From Ciborinia camelliae (Eukaryota > Ascomycota > Leotiomycetes > Helotiales > Sclerotiniaceae): a stretch of DNA of 64,000 nt. The translations under genes and the position numbers were made by a program. Positions 1-15,230 of the stretch are shown here, piece after piece. Within the stretch, counting starts at the first letter, position 1, and every line of letters begins with the position of its first letter. The DNA is taken from assembly GCA_025890175.1 (NCBI GenBank), contig JANPYM010000010.1, positions 510,420 to 574,419 on the forward strand, read 5' to 3'. Below the pieces are notes generated by a model. The model was not told the origin of the DNA and ran no database searches. It saw nothing but the letters and a program-made list of their open reading frames with translations.

Positions 1-1670
1 CCAAATTTTATTTTTTTATATTTAATTATAAAATCAAAATTATTATAATATTCATTATCAAAATATTTAAAATATTTTTTATTTTATTTTTATTAATCTT
101 TTTTATAAAATTGTTTTTTTAAATTATATTTATTTTAAAATTTATTATTAAATTATTTTTTCAAATTATAATATACTTTTTTTATTAATACAAATAATTT
201 TAATATATTATTTATATCTAATTAATAATTATTAATTAATAAAATTTATTAATTCAAAATATTAATAAATATTAATTAATTAAATTTATTTATACAAATT
301 ATTATTTTAAACTTACTATCATTTTATTTTACATTAAACAAATTAAACAAATTAAATTTTAAAACATTAATTATATAATTTTAATAAAAAAAATCAAAAT
401 TTAAATTTATTTAAATAATACCTAAATAAAAAAAATATTATTATTTTAAAATCAAAAAATATTATTTCAATATTATATATAAATTTAAAAACTTTTTTAA
501 TTATTAAAATCTTTTTATAAAATATATATATAAATTTTTTCGTTTATATATAAACCAATTAAATTATTTTATATTTTTTTAAAAAAAATAAATATTATAT
601 AAAATATTAACAAAATTATATACAAAAAATATATTATTATATCTAAAAAAAAATAAAATTTTTATAATAAAACAAAAAATTATATAATATTAAAAAATAT
701 TTATATACAAATTAAATAAAATCAAATAAAAAAATAAAAAATAAATTATTTTTTTTATTTATAAATAATTATAATAATATTATATCTTTATAAATAAAAT
801 AAATTTTTTTTAAATTATAAATAAAATTTTTTATAAAAATAATAATATTATTTTAAAATATAATTTATATTTTATATTAAATTAAAAATTTATTTAATTT
901 TAAAAAAAATATTTTTAAAATAAAAATAAATTATTAAAATATATAAAATTTAATAAATTATAATTTTTTAATATATTGATTTATATTAAAAATAAAAATA
1001 ATATTAAAAATATTAAAAATAATTATAAACAAAATAAAAATAATTAAATAAATAAATTATCTTTATAAAAACATTATTATTCCTAATATTAGTTTTTTAA
1101 TACAATTATTAATAAAATATTTTATATTTATTTAATAATTATTATTTTTATTATATTAATATATATTTTATTATTAATTTTATTAAAATTGAATATTAGT
1201 TTTAATTAAATATAATTAGATATATATTAAATTTCTATTAATATAATCAAATATTTATAATATAAAGATTTTTGTATTATTTATAATTAAAATATATTAT
1301 TTCAAAAAATATAAATAAATATAATAAAAATTATTTTTTTTATTAATAAATAAAGTTTTTTTTTATTAATATATATATTTCTTTTTATATAATTTTGATT
1401 TTATTTAATTATTTTTATTTTAAATAATTTTTTAATTAAAAATTAATAATAATAAATTTTCTCCTACCTTTATTTATATATAAAATTTATAGATTTTTTA
1501 TTATAATAAATTTTAAGATAATAAATTATATTTAAAATTATTTAATTAAATATATATATAAATAATAAATGAATATCAAACTTTTTAATAAAAATTTTAA
1601 AAAATTTATTAAATCCAAAATAAGTTATTATATAAATATTATTAAAAATAATAAAAGTTAGAAAAAATAT

Positions 1671-1743
1671 CAAATCCAAATTTAAATTTAAATTCAAATT
1701 TAAATTTAAATTCAAATTTAAATTCAAATTTAAATTTAAATGA
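1671..1743. repeat. AT-rich short tandem repeat
   Basis: Repeats of a roughly 6-12 bp unit of the type AAATTT/AAATTC. It reads as alternating Asn-Leu on the minus strand, but only because of the repeat, so this is not a gene. Confidence 0.7.
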
Positions 1744-4289
1744 AACAAAATTTTATATTTTTTTTATAATAAGAATATTATAAATCATTAATATTTTTTT
1801 ATATTTTTTTTTTTATTTTTTCTTAAAAAAAAAAAGAAAAAAAAAATATTTTTTTAATAATGAATAAATATTAAAATCTATTAATTATATAAATTTAATT
1901 TAAAAAATTATTCAAATTAATAAATCAAAATTTTTATTTATCAAATTAATATTATTATTAAATATTTAAACATTTTTAATATTTATTTTTTTATAAATTT
2001 ATTAATTTATAAATCTTTATTAAAATATAAATATTTTTAAATATAAAAAAATAATATATATTTTTATTATCTAAATGTTTTTTTTTATTTTTAGTTTTTT
2101 TTTTTTCTTTGAATTATATTAATTTTTTTTGGGTAATAAAAGGTTTTAATATAATTTCTAATAACAATTTTAAATATAAAAAATTATTTATTATTAATTT
2201 ATTATTGTTTGTTTTAAAAGTATTTAATAAAACAATTTAATTTAAAAATAAAAACTTTTTTATTATTTTCTTTATTTTTTTACTTTTTTTATTATTTTTT
2301 TATATTATAAATTTTTATAATAAATTAATAATAAATTAAATTATAAAAAATATTGTAAATATAATAGCCGAATTATCAATTTTAATCCAATTATTATTAT
2401 ATATAAATTTTTCAAAAATTTCTATTTTGTATAATTTATTTAAAAAAAAAATAATTCTATCGGTTTTAATTTTTTTATTACTTTTTTTTAATTATATAAT
2501 AATTTTGATAAATATAATTATATTTATTTTATTCAAAAATTTTAAAATATTTAATTTTAATTTTTAATTATTTTTAATAAAATTATTTTCAAAATATAAA
2601 TATAAAAATATAATTTTTTTATATTCAAAAAACTTGTTTTTTTTAATCTTTAAAATAAATTAAATAATATATTAAAAAAACAAATATAAGATCATAAATA
2701 TTTTTTGATTTTATTTTTATATTATATTTTAATTTAATAATAATTTTTTAATATTAATTATAATTAAAACTAAATATATTATTATATAAAATTTTATTAA
2801 TAATTCTAGAAATAATAAAAATTATAAATCTAAATTTGATTTATTTAATTTTATTAATTTATTATTTAATAAATTTAAAAAAATTAAAAATTATTTCGAA
2901 TAATAATTTATTTATAAATATATTAAAAATTTATATTAATAAAATTTTATAATATTTCAATTCTATTAATTATTAATTAATAATTGTTGAAATCAAATTT
3001 ATTGGAAATTTAAGGATTCTTTTGATTAATAATATATCAAGTTATTTTTTCAAATTGATTACCACGATATTCTAAATCGCAAAAAACTATGATTTATTTA
3101 AAATAGACTTAATATTTTTATTAATATTATTCTTTTTATAATTATTGTTTTTGATATTACTTTTTATTTTAATTATAAAATTTTTTAGAAAATTATTAAA
3201 TTTAGATTTGTAATGAATTTATTTTAATATTTAATTTAAAAAATAAATTTTAATATATTTTTTAAAAAGAAAAGAAAATAAATTAATATTTCTTTATTTA
3301 TAAATTAAATATTTATTTAAAAATAAAATTAAATTAGATTTAAAAAAAAAGAAATAAGTTTTTTTATTTATTTGTATTATTATTACTAGTTTTTTATAAT
3401 AAAAATTGAAAATCCAATAATTGAAAATGTATAAATTCGTTTGATATATTAAAAGCATTATTATTGATCTAAAAATCTTTATTTTTAAAAATTATAATAT
3501 TATATATTATATTTAAAAAAAAAAATTAATATTTATATTCAAATATTAAAAAACAAAAAAACTATATTTATATTTTAAATAATATAAAAATTAAATTAAT
3601 TAATTAATAATGATTTTATAAATTTTATATTTTATTTTATATTTTTTTTATAAAAAAATATATTTATAATTGAAATATTAAAAATATTAATATTTATATT
3701 ACTTTTTTAATTTTTAAAAAAAATTTAATTATTAATAAAATTAAATGTTTTTAAATAAATTTTTAGTTTTTATTTTGAAATTTTAAAAAATAAAAAAAAT
3801 AAATTTGTATTTTTAAATATACCAAAGTTTGATAAATTCTTTAATAATTTTATAGATTTTGATTTTTGGGTTTTATTTTTTGCTTATTTAAATAATATTT
3901 TTATTAATTTAAATAAAAAAAAGAATTATGAAATATAATAAAATAAATATAAATAAATATAAATAAGGTTTAATAATGTTATAAATATTAAAATAGAATA
4001 TATTTAAAACAATAGCATTTAAAATGTAATAATTAAGAAAAAGATTGTTGATAATATAAATATATAATATGAATAGTAATAAATTAAATATAAAAAAATG
4101 TTAATTATATTAAAATAAATTATAAATTTTGAAGTATATAAAAATTAATAATAATAATTAATAATATTAAAAATAATAGAATAAATATTAATAAATATAA
4201 TTAATAATAAATAAAAATAAAATGTAATAAAGTAAATATTAATAAATATAAATGATATAGAATAAATATAAAAAATAAAGTAATTAATA

Positions 4290-4545
4290 TAAAAAAATAT
4301 TAAGAATATTAACTAAATATAAAGAATAACAGAGAAGATATGTATAAATATTTATAATATTAAATAGAAATAAAGAATATCAAAAAAGATATATATAAAT
4401 GCCTATAATATTAAATAAAAATAAAGAATATCAAATATAAATAATATTAAATAAAAATAGAGGGTAATAAAAAAGATATATATAAATGTTTGTAATATTA
4501 AATAAAAATAAAAAATAATAAAATTAATATATATAAATATTAATA
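4290..4545. repeat. Degenerate tandem repeat, unit about 60 bp
   Basis: Imperfect copies of a unit containing GATATATATAAATG followed by TAATATTAAATA and AAAATAAAGAATA recur three to four times. The copies differ by small gaps and A/T changes. No coding potential is seen. Confidence 0.5.
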
Positions 4546-5389
4546 ATAAAAATTTCTATTATATATAATCTTTAATTTTTAAGGCTATATATCAACATTT
4601 TAATTAATATTTATTAAATTTATAATAAACTAATAAAAAAGAAACTTTATAGATCTAATAATATAATCTATTAATAATATAATTTATTAATATTCAAATC
4701 TATTAAATAAAATCAAAAAAAAAATATAACCTTAATTTTAATAATATTTTTAGATTATTATATTATTTATATACTAAATACTTTTCTTTTTATTATTATA
4801 ATAAATATCTATAAATCTAAATATCAAAAAAACTTAATATTTTATTAATTTATTAATAATTAATTAATAATATTAATATATTGAATTTTTAATAAAATTG
4901 TAAAATAAAAATTAATATTAATTATATTTAATATATTTGCTTTTTTAAATTAAAAAATAAAAAATATATTTTTAAATAAAATACTTTTGATTTTTAATAA
5001 ATATTAATAAATATAATAAAAAGTATTTACTATATAAATAATATTAAATTTAATCAATCAAAAAAAATAATTAAATATACTTTATATTTATAATTAACTT
5101 GAATTTATATATTTAATAAAATAACTTTAAATATTTCTATTTTAAATTCTATATAAATTTCTAAATTTAAAGGAATATATATATATATAATAACAATATA
5201 CACCCCCATATACCCCATTTAAATTAAATATAAAATATTAAATATTTTAGTTATATATCTAATTTAAATTTATAAACTTTAATAAATAATTATAAAAATT
5301 TCGATTTTAAATTATATTAAAATTTAAAAATCAAGAAAATTGAAAGTAAATAATAAAAATATATAATTCTATGTATTTTATTTGATTTC

Positions 5390-5870
5390 AAAAATTAAAA
5401 AAAATAAATATAAATAATATAAATATATAAACTATTATATTCTATTTGATTTCAAAAATTGAAAAATATATAAATATATAATACAAAAATAAAATTTAAT
5501 ATATTCTATTTAATATTAAAAATTAAAAAAAATAAATATATATAATAAAAATATATAATCTAATTTATTTTGTTTAATTTCAAAAATTAGAAAATATATA
5601 AATATATAATATAGAGGTAAAATTCAATATATTTTGTTTAATATTAAAAATTAAAAAAATAAATATATATAATAAAAATATATAATTCAATTTATTTTAT
5701 TTGATTTTAAAAACTAAAAAATATATAAATATATAATACAAAAATAAAATTTAATATATTTTGTTTAATATTAAAAATTAAAAAAAATAAATATATATAA
5801 TAAAAAGGTATAAGCTAATTCATTTTATTTGATTTTAAGAATTAAAAAAAATAAATAAATATAATAATAA
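5390..5870. repeat. Minisatellite-like tandem repeat, unit about 128 bp
   Basis: The string TTTAATATTAAAAATTAAAA recurs at a spacing of about 128 bp (near 5508, 5636 and 5764), each time followed by AAATATATATAATAAAAA and then a segment resembling ATTTGATTTTAAAAA. About three and a half copies are present. Differences among copies are mostly small A/T changes and a few G or C survivors. Confidence 0.6.
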
Positions 5871-6198
5871 TATATGTTTTAATATATTCTATTTTAATAA
5901 AATATATAATTTTAATTATTTTTATATAATTCTAAAAATCCTAATTATAAATTTGATTTGATTTTATAAATTAAAAAAAATAATTCTAAATATTTTTATT
6001 ATATATATTATTTAATATTATGGATTAAAAAAAATAATTTTAAATATCTTTATTATTAACTTTATTAAAAATATAATTATAATTAATTAGATTTTGTTTT
6101 TTATATAAAAAAAAATAAATATAAATATTTGCAATATATATTTAATATTAATATTAAATATATTAATATTTAATTATATATATTATTAAAATATAAGT

Positions 6199-6320
6199 TT
6201 ATGTGTAAAAGTATAAATTTATGTATAAAGATATAAGTCTATATATAAAAATATAAATTTATATATAAAAATATAAATTTATATATAAAAATATAAATTT
6301 ATATATAAAGATATAAAAGG
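6199..6320. repeat. Tandem repeat, unit about 20 bp
   Basis: About six copies of a 20-bp AT-rich unit close to ATAAATTTATATATAAAAAT lie head to tail. The first copies carry a few G bases and the later ones are nearly identical. Confidence 0.6.
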
Positions 6321-8296
6321 AATATATATAGATTATAGAATATTATATTATTATATTAGGATATGTATATTTATATAAAATATATACAGATTCTAATATA
6401 TCATTATAAATATTTAATAAAATAATTTAGAATATTAATTATATATTTCAATTGGATATATATTAAGATTAATAATATTAATTTATTATAATATATATGT
6501 TTTATATAAATTGTATTTGTATTTTAGAATATTATTGTAAATATTCTATAAAATGGTTTGGAATATTGATTATATATTATCATTGATTATCTATTAATAT
6601 TATTAATCCCACAGTTTAATTAATATATAATAATTAAGTTCCAATATTATGAATTATTAGTATATATATAAACAAAAATAATCGCAAATATATAATATAA
6701 TTATTTTAAATTTAATTAATTATATTAAAAAGATAATATATTTATGTATATATTATAAAATATAGCATATAATTTATTAACTATCTTTTTCTATAATTTC
6801 TTTAATCTATTTTTTTTAATATTTAAAACTAAATCTAATAAATAAAAAACATTTTATAAAGTAATTTTATTTTTTAATTATAATTTTTTAAATAATTCTA
6901 TTTTTTTTAATTAAATATTTATTAATATTTAATAATAATAATTATTTTTTCCTAAATCCAAAAGATTTCTTTAAATTTATCTTAATCTTTTGAAAGATTT
7001 GTTTTTTGCTTTTAAAATCTATTAAAGCCCATATAAAAATTATTAGAACTTACATTCGATTAATATAATAATTATTAATATTATTTTTTTATAAAATTAA
7101 AAAAATAGGGATAATATTTTTTATAAAATTTATAAAATTAAAATTATTTAATTTTGTTTATTAAATTAAAATATATAAAAAAAGTTAATTAACCAAAATA
7201 TATAAATCATTCATTTCAAATATATAAACTAATATTAAAATTAAATAATAAAAATAATTATATATATATTAATATATTTATCTAAAAAATTAATAATAAT
7301 ATTAATAATTATTTTATAAAAATTATTAATAATATTTCTTAATATAAATATATTTAACAATATTATAACAAATATATTTTAAGTATATATAAATAATTTT
7401 ATTTCTACAAATTGATTCCTATTAAAAATAACTAATATTTAATATAATAATAGAACAGATTCTAAACCACCTTATGATTTACAATAAAATTTAATTTTTA
7501 ACTTTGTTGGATTAAATCCAAAAGGTTCTGATTTTTCAACCTTAATCATTTCATTATATATTATAATAAATATATAAATTTTTTAATTATTTAATTATAT
7601 AAAATTTTTTAATTAAATATAATTAATTTGATAATAAAGTTTATTATTTTTAATGATTAATATAAAAAGTAATTCGTATCCTAATACCAATTCTTTTTTA
7701 ATATAATAAATATTAAAAAAATTAATATTAATTTAAATAAATTTATTAATATTTACTTTATAACAAAGAGCTTAATAATTAATATTATATTTTTATTGTA
7801 TTAATCTTTTTAATATAATATTATAATTAATTTTTAGCTATACTTATTATTCTTATATATTATCTTACAAAAAAAATTCTTTTCAAATGAATATATTTTT
7901 AATTAACATAAATTAATTATAATCTCCCATTAAAATAACAATTAAAATATTATTAAAAATATTATTATTATTATTTGAAAAACGAAAAATCTTTTTATAT
8001 TATATATTTATTATTAAAAAAAGTTTTTATCCTAACATATTAACTTTATTTATAATATATATAATTGTTCCTATAAAACGAGTTTATAATTTTTTCAAAT
8101 TACAAATTCCGTTTTTTTTTTAAATAATATTGTAAATGTTTTATAAATTATTATATTACTTATATAATTAATTGTTAATTTAATAAAAATTATAAATAAA
8201 ATATATCGAAATTTATTTAATATTTAAAAAATTATTATAAATATATAAATAACTTATAATTTTTTTATACTACCTACTCCCCCAAAATAAAACTAA

Positions 8297-8457
8297 TGTT
8301 GGATAAATCACGTGCCTACGGCACCCCCGAGCTACGGCGCTAGCATGCGCTAGCGGGCATATATAGTTAATCTGTAGCATAGTTTTTAGAGCTTCGAGCC
8401 AAATACACTGCATACTATAGTACATTTGTTTCTCCATCGCCCATGGTGATTCCAACA
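8297..8457 (-). mobile_element. Solo-LTR-like (TRIM-like) element, copy 1
   Basis: A 161-bp block of ordinary base composition sits in the AT isochore. Read on the minus strand it begins TGTTGGAATCACC and ends ATTTATCCAACA, that is TG...CA with short inverted ends. It is nearly identical to the block at 31182-31318, but has an extra 24-bp palindromic segment (containing GCATGCTAGC) and about two substitutions. The flanks share CTAA directly at both borders, a likely target duplication of 4-5 bp. The ends and duplication are those of a Copia-type solo LTR or a small non-autonomous LTR element (inference). A 62-codon open frame runs through it on the minus strand, but it is shared with the other copy only as DNA and is not considered a gene. 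Confidence 0.7.
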
Positions 8458-10072
8458 CTAATATTACAAATAAATTATTTCAAATATAAAAAAGTTTTTT
8501 TATTTTTAAAAATATTTAAATAAAACATTTACCCAATCAAATAAAATAAATTCTTATAATTTATTAAGTATAAAAGTTGTTTTTATTATATTTATTATAT
8601 TTTAAATTAAAAATTTTAAAATAGTTTATACTTGAAATTTTTTTAATAATAAATTATTTGTTATTAAAAAATTTAATATAATAATTAAAACTTTAAATAA
8701 TTTATTTAAATTATTAATATTAATATATAAAATTGAATCTAAATTTTATTTTTGTTTTTTTATTAAAATTTAAAATTATAATTTAACTATATATAAATTA
8801 TATAATATTTTTAAATTATTCAAAATATTAAATAAATACTTTTTTCTAAAATTATTAAATTTTTTGAATATAAAAATTAATATTCAAATATTATTAATAA
8901 ATTTATTTTTTTAATTTCAAATTTATTAAACAATTATATATTTAAATAAAAAATGTTAACTAAAAATATTTGTTAATACAAATTTATTTATTAATAATAA
9001 TTTATTTTAAAAAAAATTATTTACCTCAATATTCTTTAAATTTATTAAAATCTTTTTATTATAAAATATATTCAAAATATTTAAAATATCTAGATTTTTT
9101 TTTTTTTTAATTTTTATAATCTTATATAATATTTATTTTAGATTTTTGTAAATAAATTATATTTTATACAAAATATTAAATATAAAATAATAAATTTAAT
9201 TAAACCTAAAATCAAATATATAAATAAATATTTCGAAAATCTATATAGTTTAATTTTTTTTTAATATATATATGAAATAATATATAAAGTTTTTTTTATA
9301 AAATAAATATTTCAAATAATATTTTATTTATATTATTTTCAATCTTTTTTGTATATTTATTAATAATAAAATTTTAATATTTCAATTTATAAATCTGTTT
9401 CAAATTATAAAAATATTTAAATTTTTAAAAAATATAATAAATATTTATATATATATTTTATATTAAATATAATATTTATTAAATAAAAAATATTTTAAAA
9501 ATTTTTTTATTTAAAATAATTTTTATATTTAATAAATATATTTTATAAAATAGAAATATCAAAGTTTAAAATTATAATATTTATAATCTTTATATATTAA
9601 TTTTTTTTAAAATTAATTTAATACAAATTTTAATTATTTTATATTATTTAATATTTATTAATTATTATTAATAATTAATATAAATGATTTCTTAAAATTA
9701 ATATTTAAATAAATTGATTTTCTAATTTTTTGAATTTTTAATTTAATAAATTATAAATTAAAATTTTATATTTTCGTATATAATATATAATTATTTAAAT
9801 AACCCAAAATATAATTTATAATAAAAAATGTTTTTTTTTGTTTTTTTTTCAAATAATTATATAATTTTAAAAAGAAATTATTATTATTTATTTATTAATT
9901 TATTATATTTTTAAATATTAATAAAAAAGTTTAATTTACAATTTTAATATATTTTTTTATAATTATAATTATTATTATAATATTATATAAATTAATTTTA
10001 AGCTTTACAAAATAATTAATAATATAAAATATAGTAATTAAAGCTTAAATAATAATTAAAATAAATTAAATA

Positions 10073-10205
10073 CTAGCCATCGCGGAAAATAGATTTTCAA
10101 ACTATATATTCGAAGAACCTTTTATTTTCTTTTTTTATATAATTATTATATTATAAAAGATTCTTCGAATCAATAATCTGAAAATCTATTTTTTGCGATG
10201 GCTAG
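10073..10205. mobile_element. MITE with TA target duplication
   Basis: A 133-bp element has inverted ends of about 28 bp: CTAGCCATCGCGGAAAATAG on the left and its near-complement CTATTTTTTGCGATGGCTAG on the right. It is flanked by TA on each side, the duplication typical of Tc1/mariner-type non-autonomous elements. A second inner inverted pair (TTCGAAGAA...TTCTTCGAA) makes nearly the whole element fold on itself. There is no coding capacity. Confidence 0.75.
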
Positions 10206-10270
10206 TATTATTATTAGTATTATTAGTATTATTAGTATTATTAATATTATTAGTATTATTAGTATAAAAA
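10206..10270. repeat. Microsatellite (TATTAG/TATTAT)n
   Basis: A nine-base repeat of ATTATTAGT type directly abuts the right end of the MITE and may be an expansion at the insertion site. Confidence 0.6.
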
Positions 10271-10289
10271 TGATATTTAATTATTTAAT

Positions 10290-10490
<201 letters not shown>

Positions 10491-10499
10491 TTATTTATT

Positions 10500-10850
10500 A
10501 GGGCAAGCCCCCAAACCTTTATTCCTTGCTACGTTCGATTTATAGATTCGATATGTAGACTAGATAGATTTGTAAATTCGATAGATTCAATTCGATAAAT
10601 AGATTCGGTTTGATAAATTCGGTAGGTAAGTTTGTATGACTCGATAAATAAATTTGTATGTACGTAAATTCAACGATTTGTAGGGTAGATAAATAAATTA
10701 ATTCGGTTAGATTTGGCTAGGTTCAGTTAGGTAAACTAGGTAGGTTAGGTAGGTTAAATAAATTAGATAAACTAGATAGGTTAGGTAAGCTAAATAAACT
10801 AAATAGATTAGATAAGCAATCGGGATTTTTAGTGAGCCAGTTAAAAGATA
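10500..10850. other. GC-richer island of degenerate short repeats
   Basis: This block has clearly more G and C than its surroundings and consists of degenerate motifs such as GATAGATTCGATAAA, followed by GGTAGGTTAGGTA-type and TAGATAAACTA-type motifs. It looks like a decayed microsatellite family and codes for nothing recognisable. Confidence 0.5.
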
Positions 10851-11560
10851 TAAATTAATGATTTATGACTATTCAGAAATAATCTTTAAAAGTAGTATAT
10901 TTTTAAAAAATGGCCTTTCTTATAGTATATGTATTATGTAATCATAATAAAATACATAGTATTTTAAAATTAAACTTGATTCTTTAAATCCATTATAATT
11001 AAATCATATTATTATTAATATAATAAAATTATTTAAATTAATTTATTTATAATTTTGTTTAATATAAATTATTTTATTATTATTTATATATAATTCTTTT
11101 ATTTTATAAATTAGAAAATTAAAATAATATATGAGTATAATTTTATTAAAATTTTTTTTTAATAATTAGTTATTATTTAAAAAATTAATTTTTTTAAATA
11201 AATTAAAATATAATTTATTACAATTTTTTGTATTATTTTTAAATATTTAAATATTATTTTTTTTTATAAAATTTTAATTTTATTTGTTTTCTAATAAAAA
11301 TAAATATATTTATAAAATTAATATTTATTTTTTATTTTTAGTTTTTAATATTATTTAAAAAATTGTTTAAAAATAAATTATATAAAATATAATAATATAT
11401 TTTTTTATATATAATAATAATAGTTTTGTTAATAATTATATATATTATAATATTAAAATAAATTATTATATATTATTGAAATTTGAAATTATCAAAAATA
11501 TATTATTTTATATTTAAGAAATTGTTATTTTTAATTAATTAAATAAATATATAATAATGT

Positions 11561-12040
11561 TGTTGTATTTTAATTAAAAATATAATACCTATCTCTTAAT
11601 TAATTATATAATTTATTTATTTAATTAAATATATTAATTAATTAATTAAATAATTAATAAATTATATATTTATTTAATTATACAGGGTATAATTAAATAT
11701 ACGGTACGGTAATACGAACTACGCAAACACATGCCTAGTACGATCATTCAAATCATATAGGGTTTTTTTAGAATTCGAAATGTCGTATTAGGAAAGATCA
11801 ATTTTTTGTTCGAATTTTAATTGGAAAAAGTAATATAATAAAATATTTTATTTTAATTCTAATTTTTGATTCTATACCATAATAATATTATTTTATATAT
11901 TATATATAAATATATAATATAATTATTATTATTTTTTAATATTTAATTTATTTATAATAAAAAATATATATTAACCAATTAGATATTTTACACCATCAAC
12001 ATATATTCTTTATATATACCTAAAATTCGAATTTGTAATA
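11561..12040 (+). repeat. Left LTR (480 bp, strongly RIP-mutated)
   Basis: It aligns along its whole length with 15427-15906. Where the right copy has C or G this copy mostly has T or A: GGGGTATTTCATTTC there is AAAATATTTTATTTT here, and the terminal CAACA is TAATA. Confidence 0.85.
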
Positions 12041-13069
12041 AATTATACTATCCAATATTAATATATACATATTAAATTTGAAAAATTGATTTTAATAAAT
12101 CGATTTTATTAAATTTATACTATAAATCAATTAAATTATAATTATATATTTTATTTTTATTAAAAATATCTTTAAAACAAATCAAAATCTATTTAATTAA
12201 ATTAATTAAAACTATAACCTTTATTATTAAATATAATTTTAAAACGTATTTCAAATTAAGCCCCAAATCCGAATCCGATTTTTCAATCAGGATTCTAATT
12301 CAAATTTCAATTTTGTTTAATATTAAAAATAATATATCAAGGGAATTGGGTTTTAAAAAAATTATATAATACACTAAAATTATATTTAATAAACCGATTC
12401 GCTATTAAAATCTAATGATTATTTTGATAGGTTTAGTTGATTTTAATAAACCTATAGATTATATTGATTTCTACATTATACATAACGTTGATATTAACCC
12501 CCTATATATACCAAAAATCTTACATATATATATATAATAGGGATTTTACCTATATATATATAGTACTAATATATTTATATATATATATATGAATTTTTGA
12601 TTTATAATTAATTAATTATTTATAATATTTATTTATTTTTAAAATTTTTAATTGATTTTTTAATTTATTTTATTAAATTTTAATTGAATTATAATTTAAA
12701 TTTAATTTAATTATAAGTATTAAACCCTAAGATTTGTGTCCCTGAGATTAAATCTAATTAAGTATATAAAATTAGGTCCCTAAATGCTATATCTATATGA
12801 TTATGTTATCCATAGCGGATGGTATAGTATTATATTTTATATTAAGGTGCCCTAGTTTAATTTTATATTAAAAGGTGGTTGGTTTAATATTAAAATTATA
12901 TTATACTAATATTATATTAATATTAAATTAATATTATATTAATATTTTATATTTATAATATTAATTTAATATTAATATTAATATTATATTATATTAATAT
13001 TTCGTTTAATATGTATTTTAATATAATTAATATCCTACTTTATATTTTATATAATTCAAAAGTTTGTTT

Positions 13070-13190
13070 TATTTTCAAAAAATATTAAAAATATTAAAAA
13101 ATATTAAAAAATATTAAAAAATATTAAAAAATATTAAAAAATATTAAAAATATTAAAAATATTAAAATTATTAATATTAAAAATAATAAC
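13070..13190. repeat. (AAAAATATT)n tandem repeat
   Basis: About ten copies of a 9-10 bp unit AAAAATATTA inside the interior of the LTR element, probably a secondary expansion. Confidence 0.7.
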
Positions 13191-15230
13191 AAATATTCGT
13201 ATTTTTTGAATTTTTTGAATTAATATTATACAAAAATTTTTGAATTATTTATTATTTTCGAATTTATTAAATTAAATATTTATAAAACTTAAATAAAAAC
13301 ATTATCAAAATTTAAATTTTGTATTTATATTTATATTAGTATATATATATATATATATATATTTATTATATTTTATATAAATATATTTAAAAATTCAAAA
13401 AATTTAAATTTATATATATATATATATATATATTTATAATAAATCAAAAACTTTTATAATAAAAATAAATTTAAAAGTTTATTTTATTAATAAATTTTTA
13501 GTAAAATACTTTAATTATATAGAATAGATTTATAAAGTTAAATTTTTTTTAAAAATAAATGGGTTTATACCCTATATTAATAATTTTAAATTCAATCCTA
13601 ATAGGAATTATTATTTTAATAATGGAGGAATATTTAAATTTAATAATTTATTAATAAAATTCGAAGATAAAAAAAAAAGAATTTAATAAAAATTTCAAAA
13701 AAAACTTTAAAAACTATTAAATCAATTATAAATATTAATTTAATAAATCGATTTAAAGATTAATTAAACCTTATAGAATTATAAAATTTAATTAAAAATC
13801 TTTTTAATAAATTATTATTAAATTTAATTAAATAATATTTTAATAAATTAATAAATTTTAATTATAATAATTTTAAAAATATTAATAAATTTTTAAATTA
13901 TATTATATTATTATATTTATTTTTAAAAAAGTTAAATTATAAAATTTATAAACCTATTATAATTTAAATAATATTTAATAAATTAAATAATTTATTTAAT
14001 TTATTTAAATCAAAAGAAACAAAAAAATTATTAATTTAATTAAAATTAAATCTTTTTAATATTAATTTAAATAAATTTAATTTAAATTTAATATTTAAAA
14101 AGGCTAGACTAAAAAAAATTTAAAATAATTATTTAATTAATAAAATAATTAAATTTTAAAATATTATATCAAATTATATATTTTATAATAAAAAAAAATA
14201 TTTAAAATTTAAATATTTTAAAAAATATTTTGAATTATATAAACCTAATTATTATAAAAATAAAAAAACTAATTTTTTAAATTTTAATAATAAAATTTAT
14301 AAAAATTTAAAAATAAATTAAAATATTAAAAAAATTTTAAAAAATTTAAATTTTAATACAAGTTCTAATTGAATTAATAAAATTAATAATAAAAATAATA
14401 ATAAATTTAATAATAAATTTAATAATAAAAATAAAAATAATAAAAATAATAAAAATAATAATAAAAATAATTAAAATAATCAAAAATCAAAAGATTTTGA
14501 ATTAATTAATAAAATCTTTTTAAATATTAAAGATTTTGAATTATATATTAATTTTAATAATATACATATTATAAATTTATTAATTAATTTATTAAAATCA
14601 AAATTTAAAAATAATATTATATTAAATTTAAAAGCTATCAAATATTATTATTATAATAAAAATTAATTAATTAATTTTAAAATATTTAAAAATTTATTTT
14701 TATATATTATTATAATTATAAGAAATTAGATTTTTATTAAAAAGCAAAAGAATATATTTATTATTTTAAATAATAAATAAAAAATATTAATTTAAAAAAT
14801 TAAATATATATTTGATTTAAATTTTATATTAATTAATATTTAAAAAACTATTATTTTAAAATAAATTAATATAATAGAATTTTTTGATATTAAAATCGAT
14901 TTTATAAATTATAAATTAAATATTTATATTATTATAATTTAAATTAAATATATTTTTTTTTTAAATTACATTATTAATTTTAAATTTATAAATAAATATA
15001 AAAATAAAAATAAATTAATTAAAATAATTAATTAAATTAAATTTAATAAAAAACTAAATATTTTAAATTTATAATATAAATATTTAAAATATATTAATAA
15101 AAATTATATATTTAAATTAATACTATTAAATAATAATAATTTAAAATTAAATTTTAATTCTTATTTATTATATTTATATATAAAAATATATTAAAATATA
15201 AATAAAAATCTATTAATAATATTTAAAAAT

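Noticed and set aside
8270..8458. 62-codon minus-strand open frame similar to one at 31142-31336
   Set aside because: The similarity is that of a dispersed DNA element with TG...CA ends and target duplications; the frames differ at their ends and show no sign of selection on protein.
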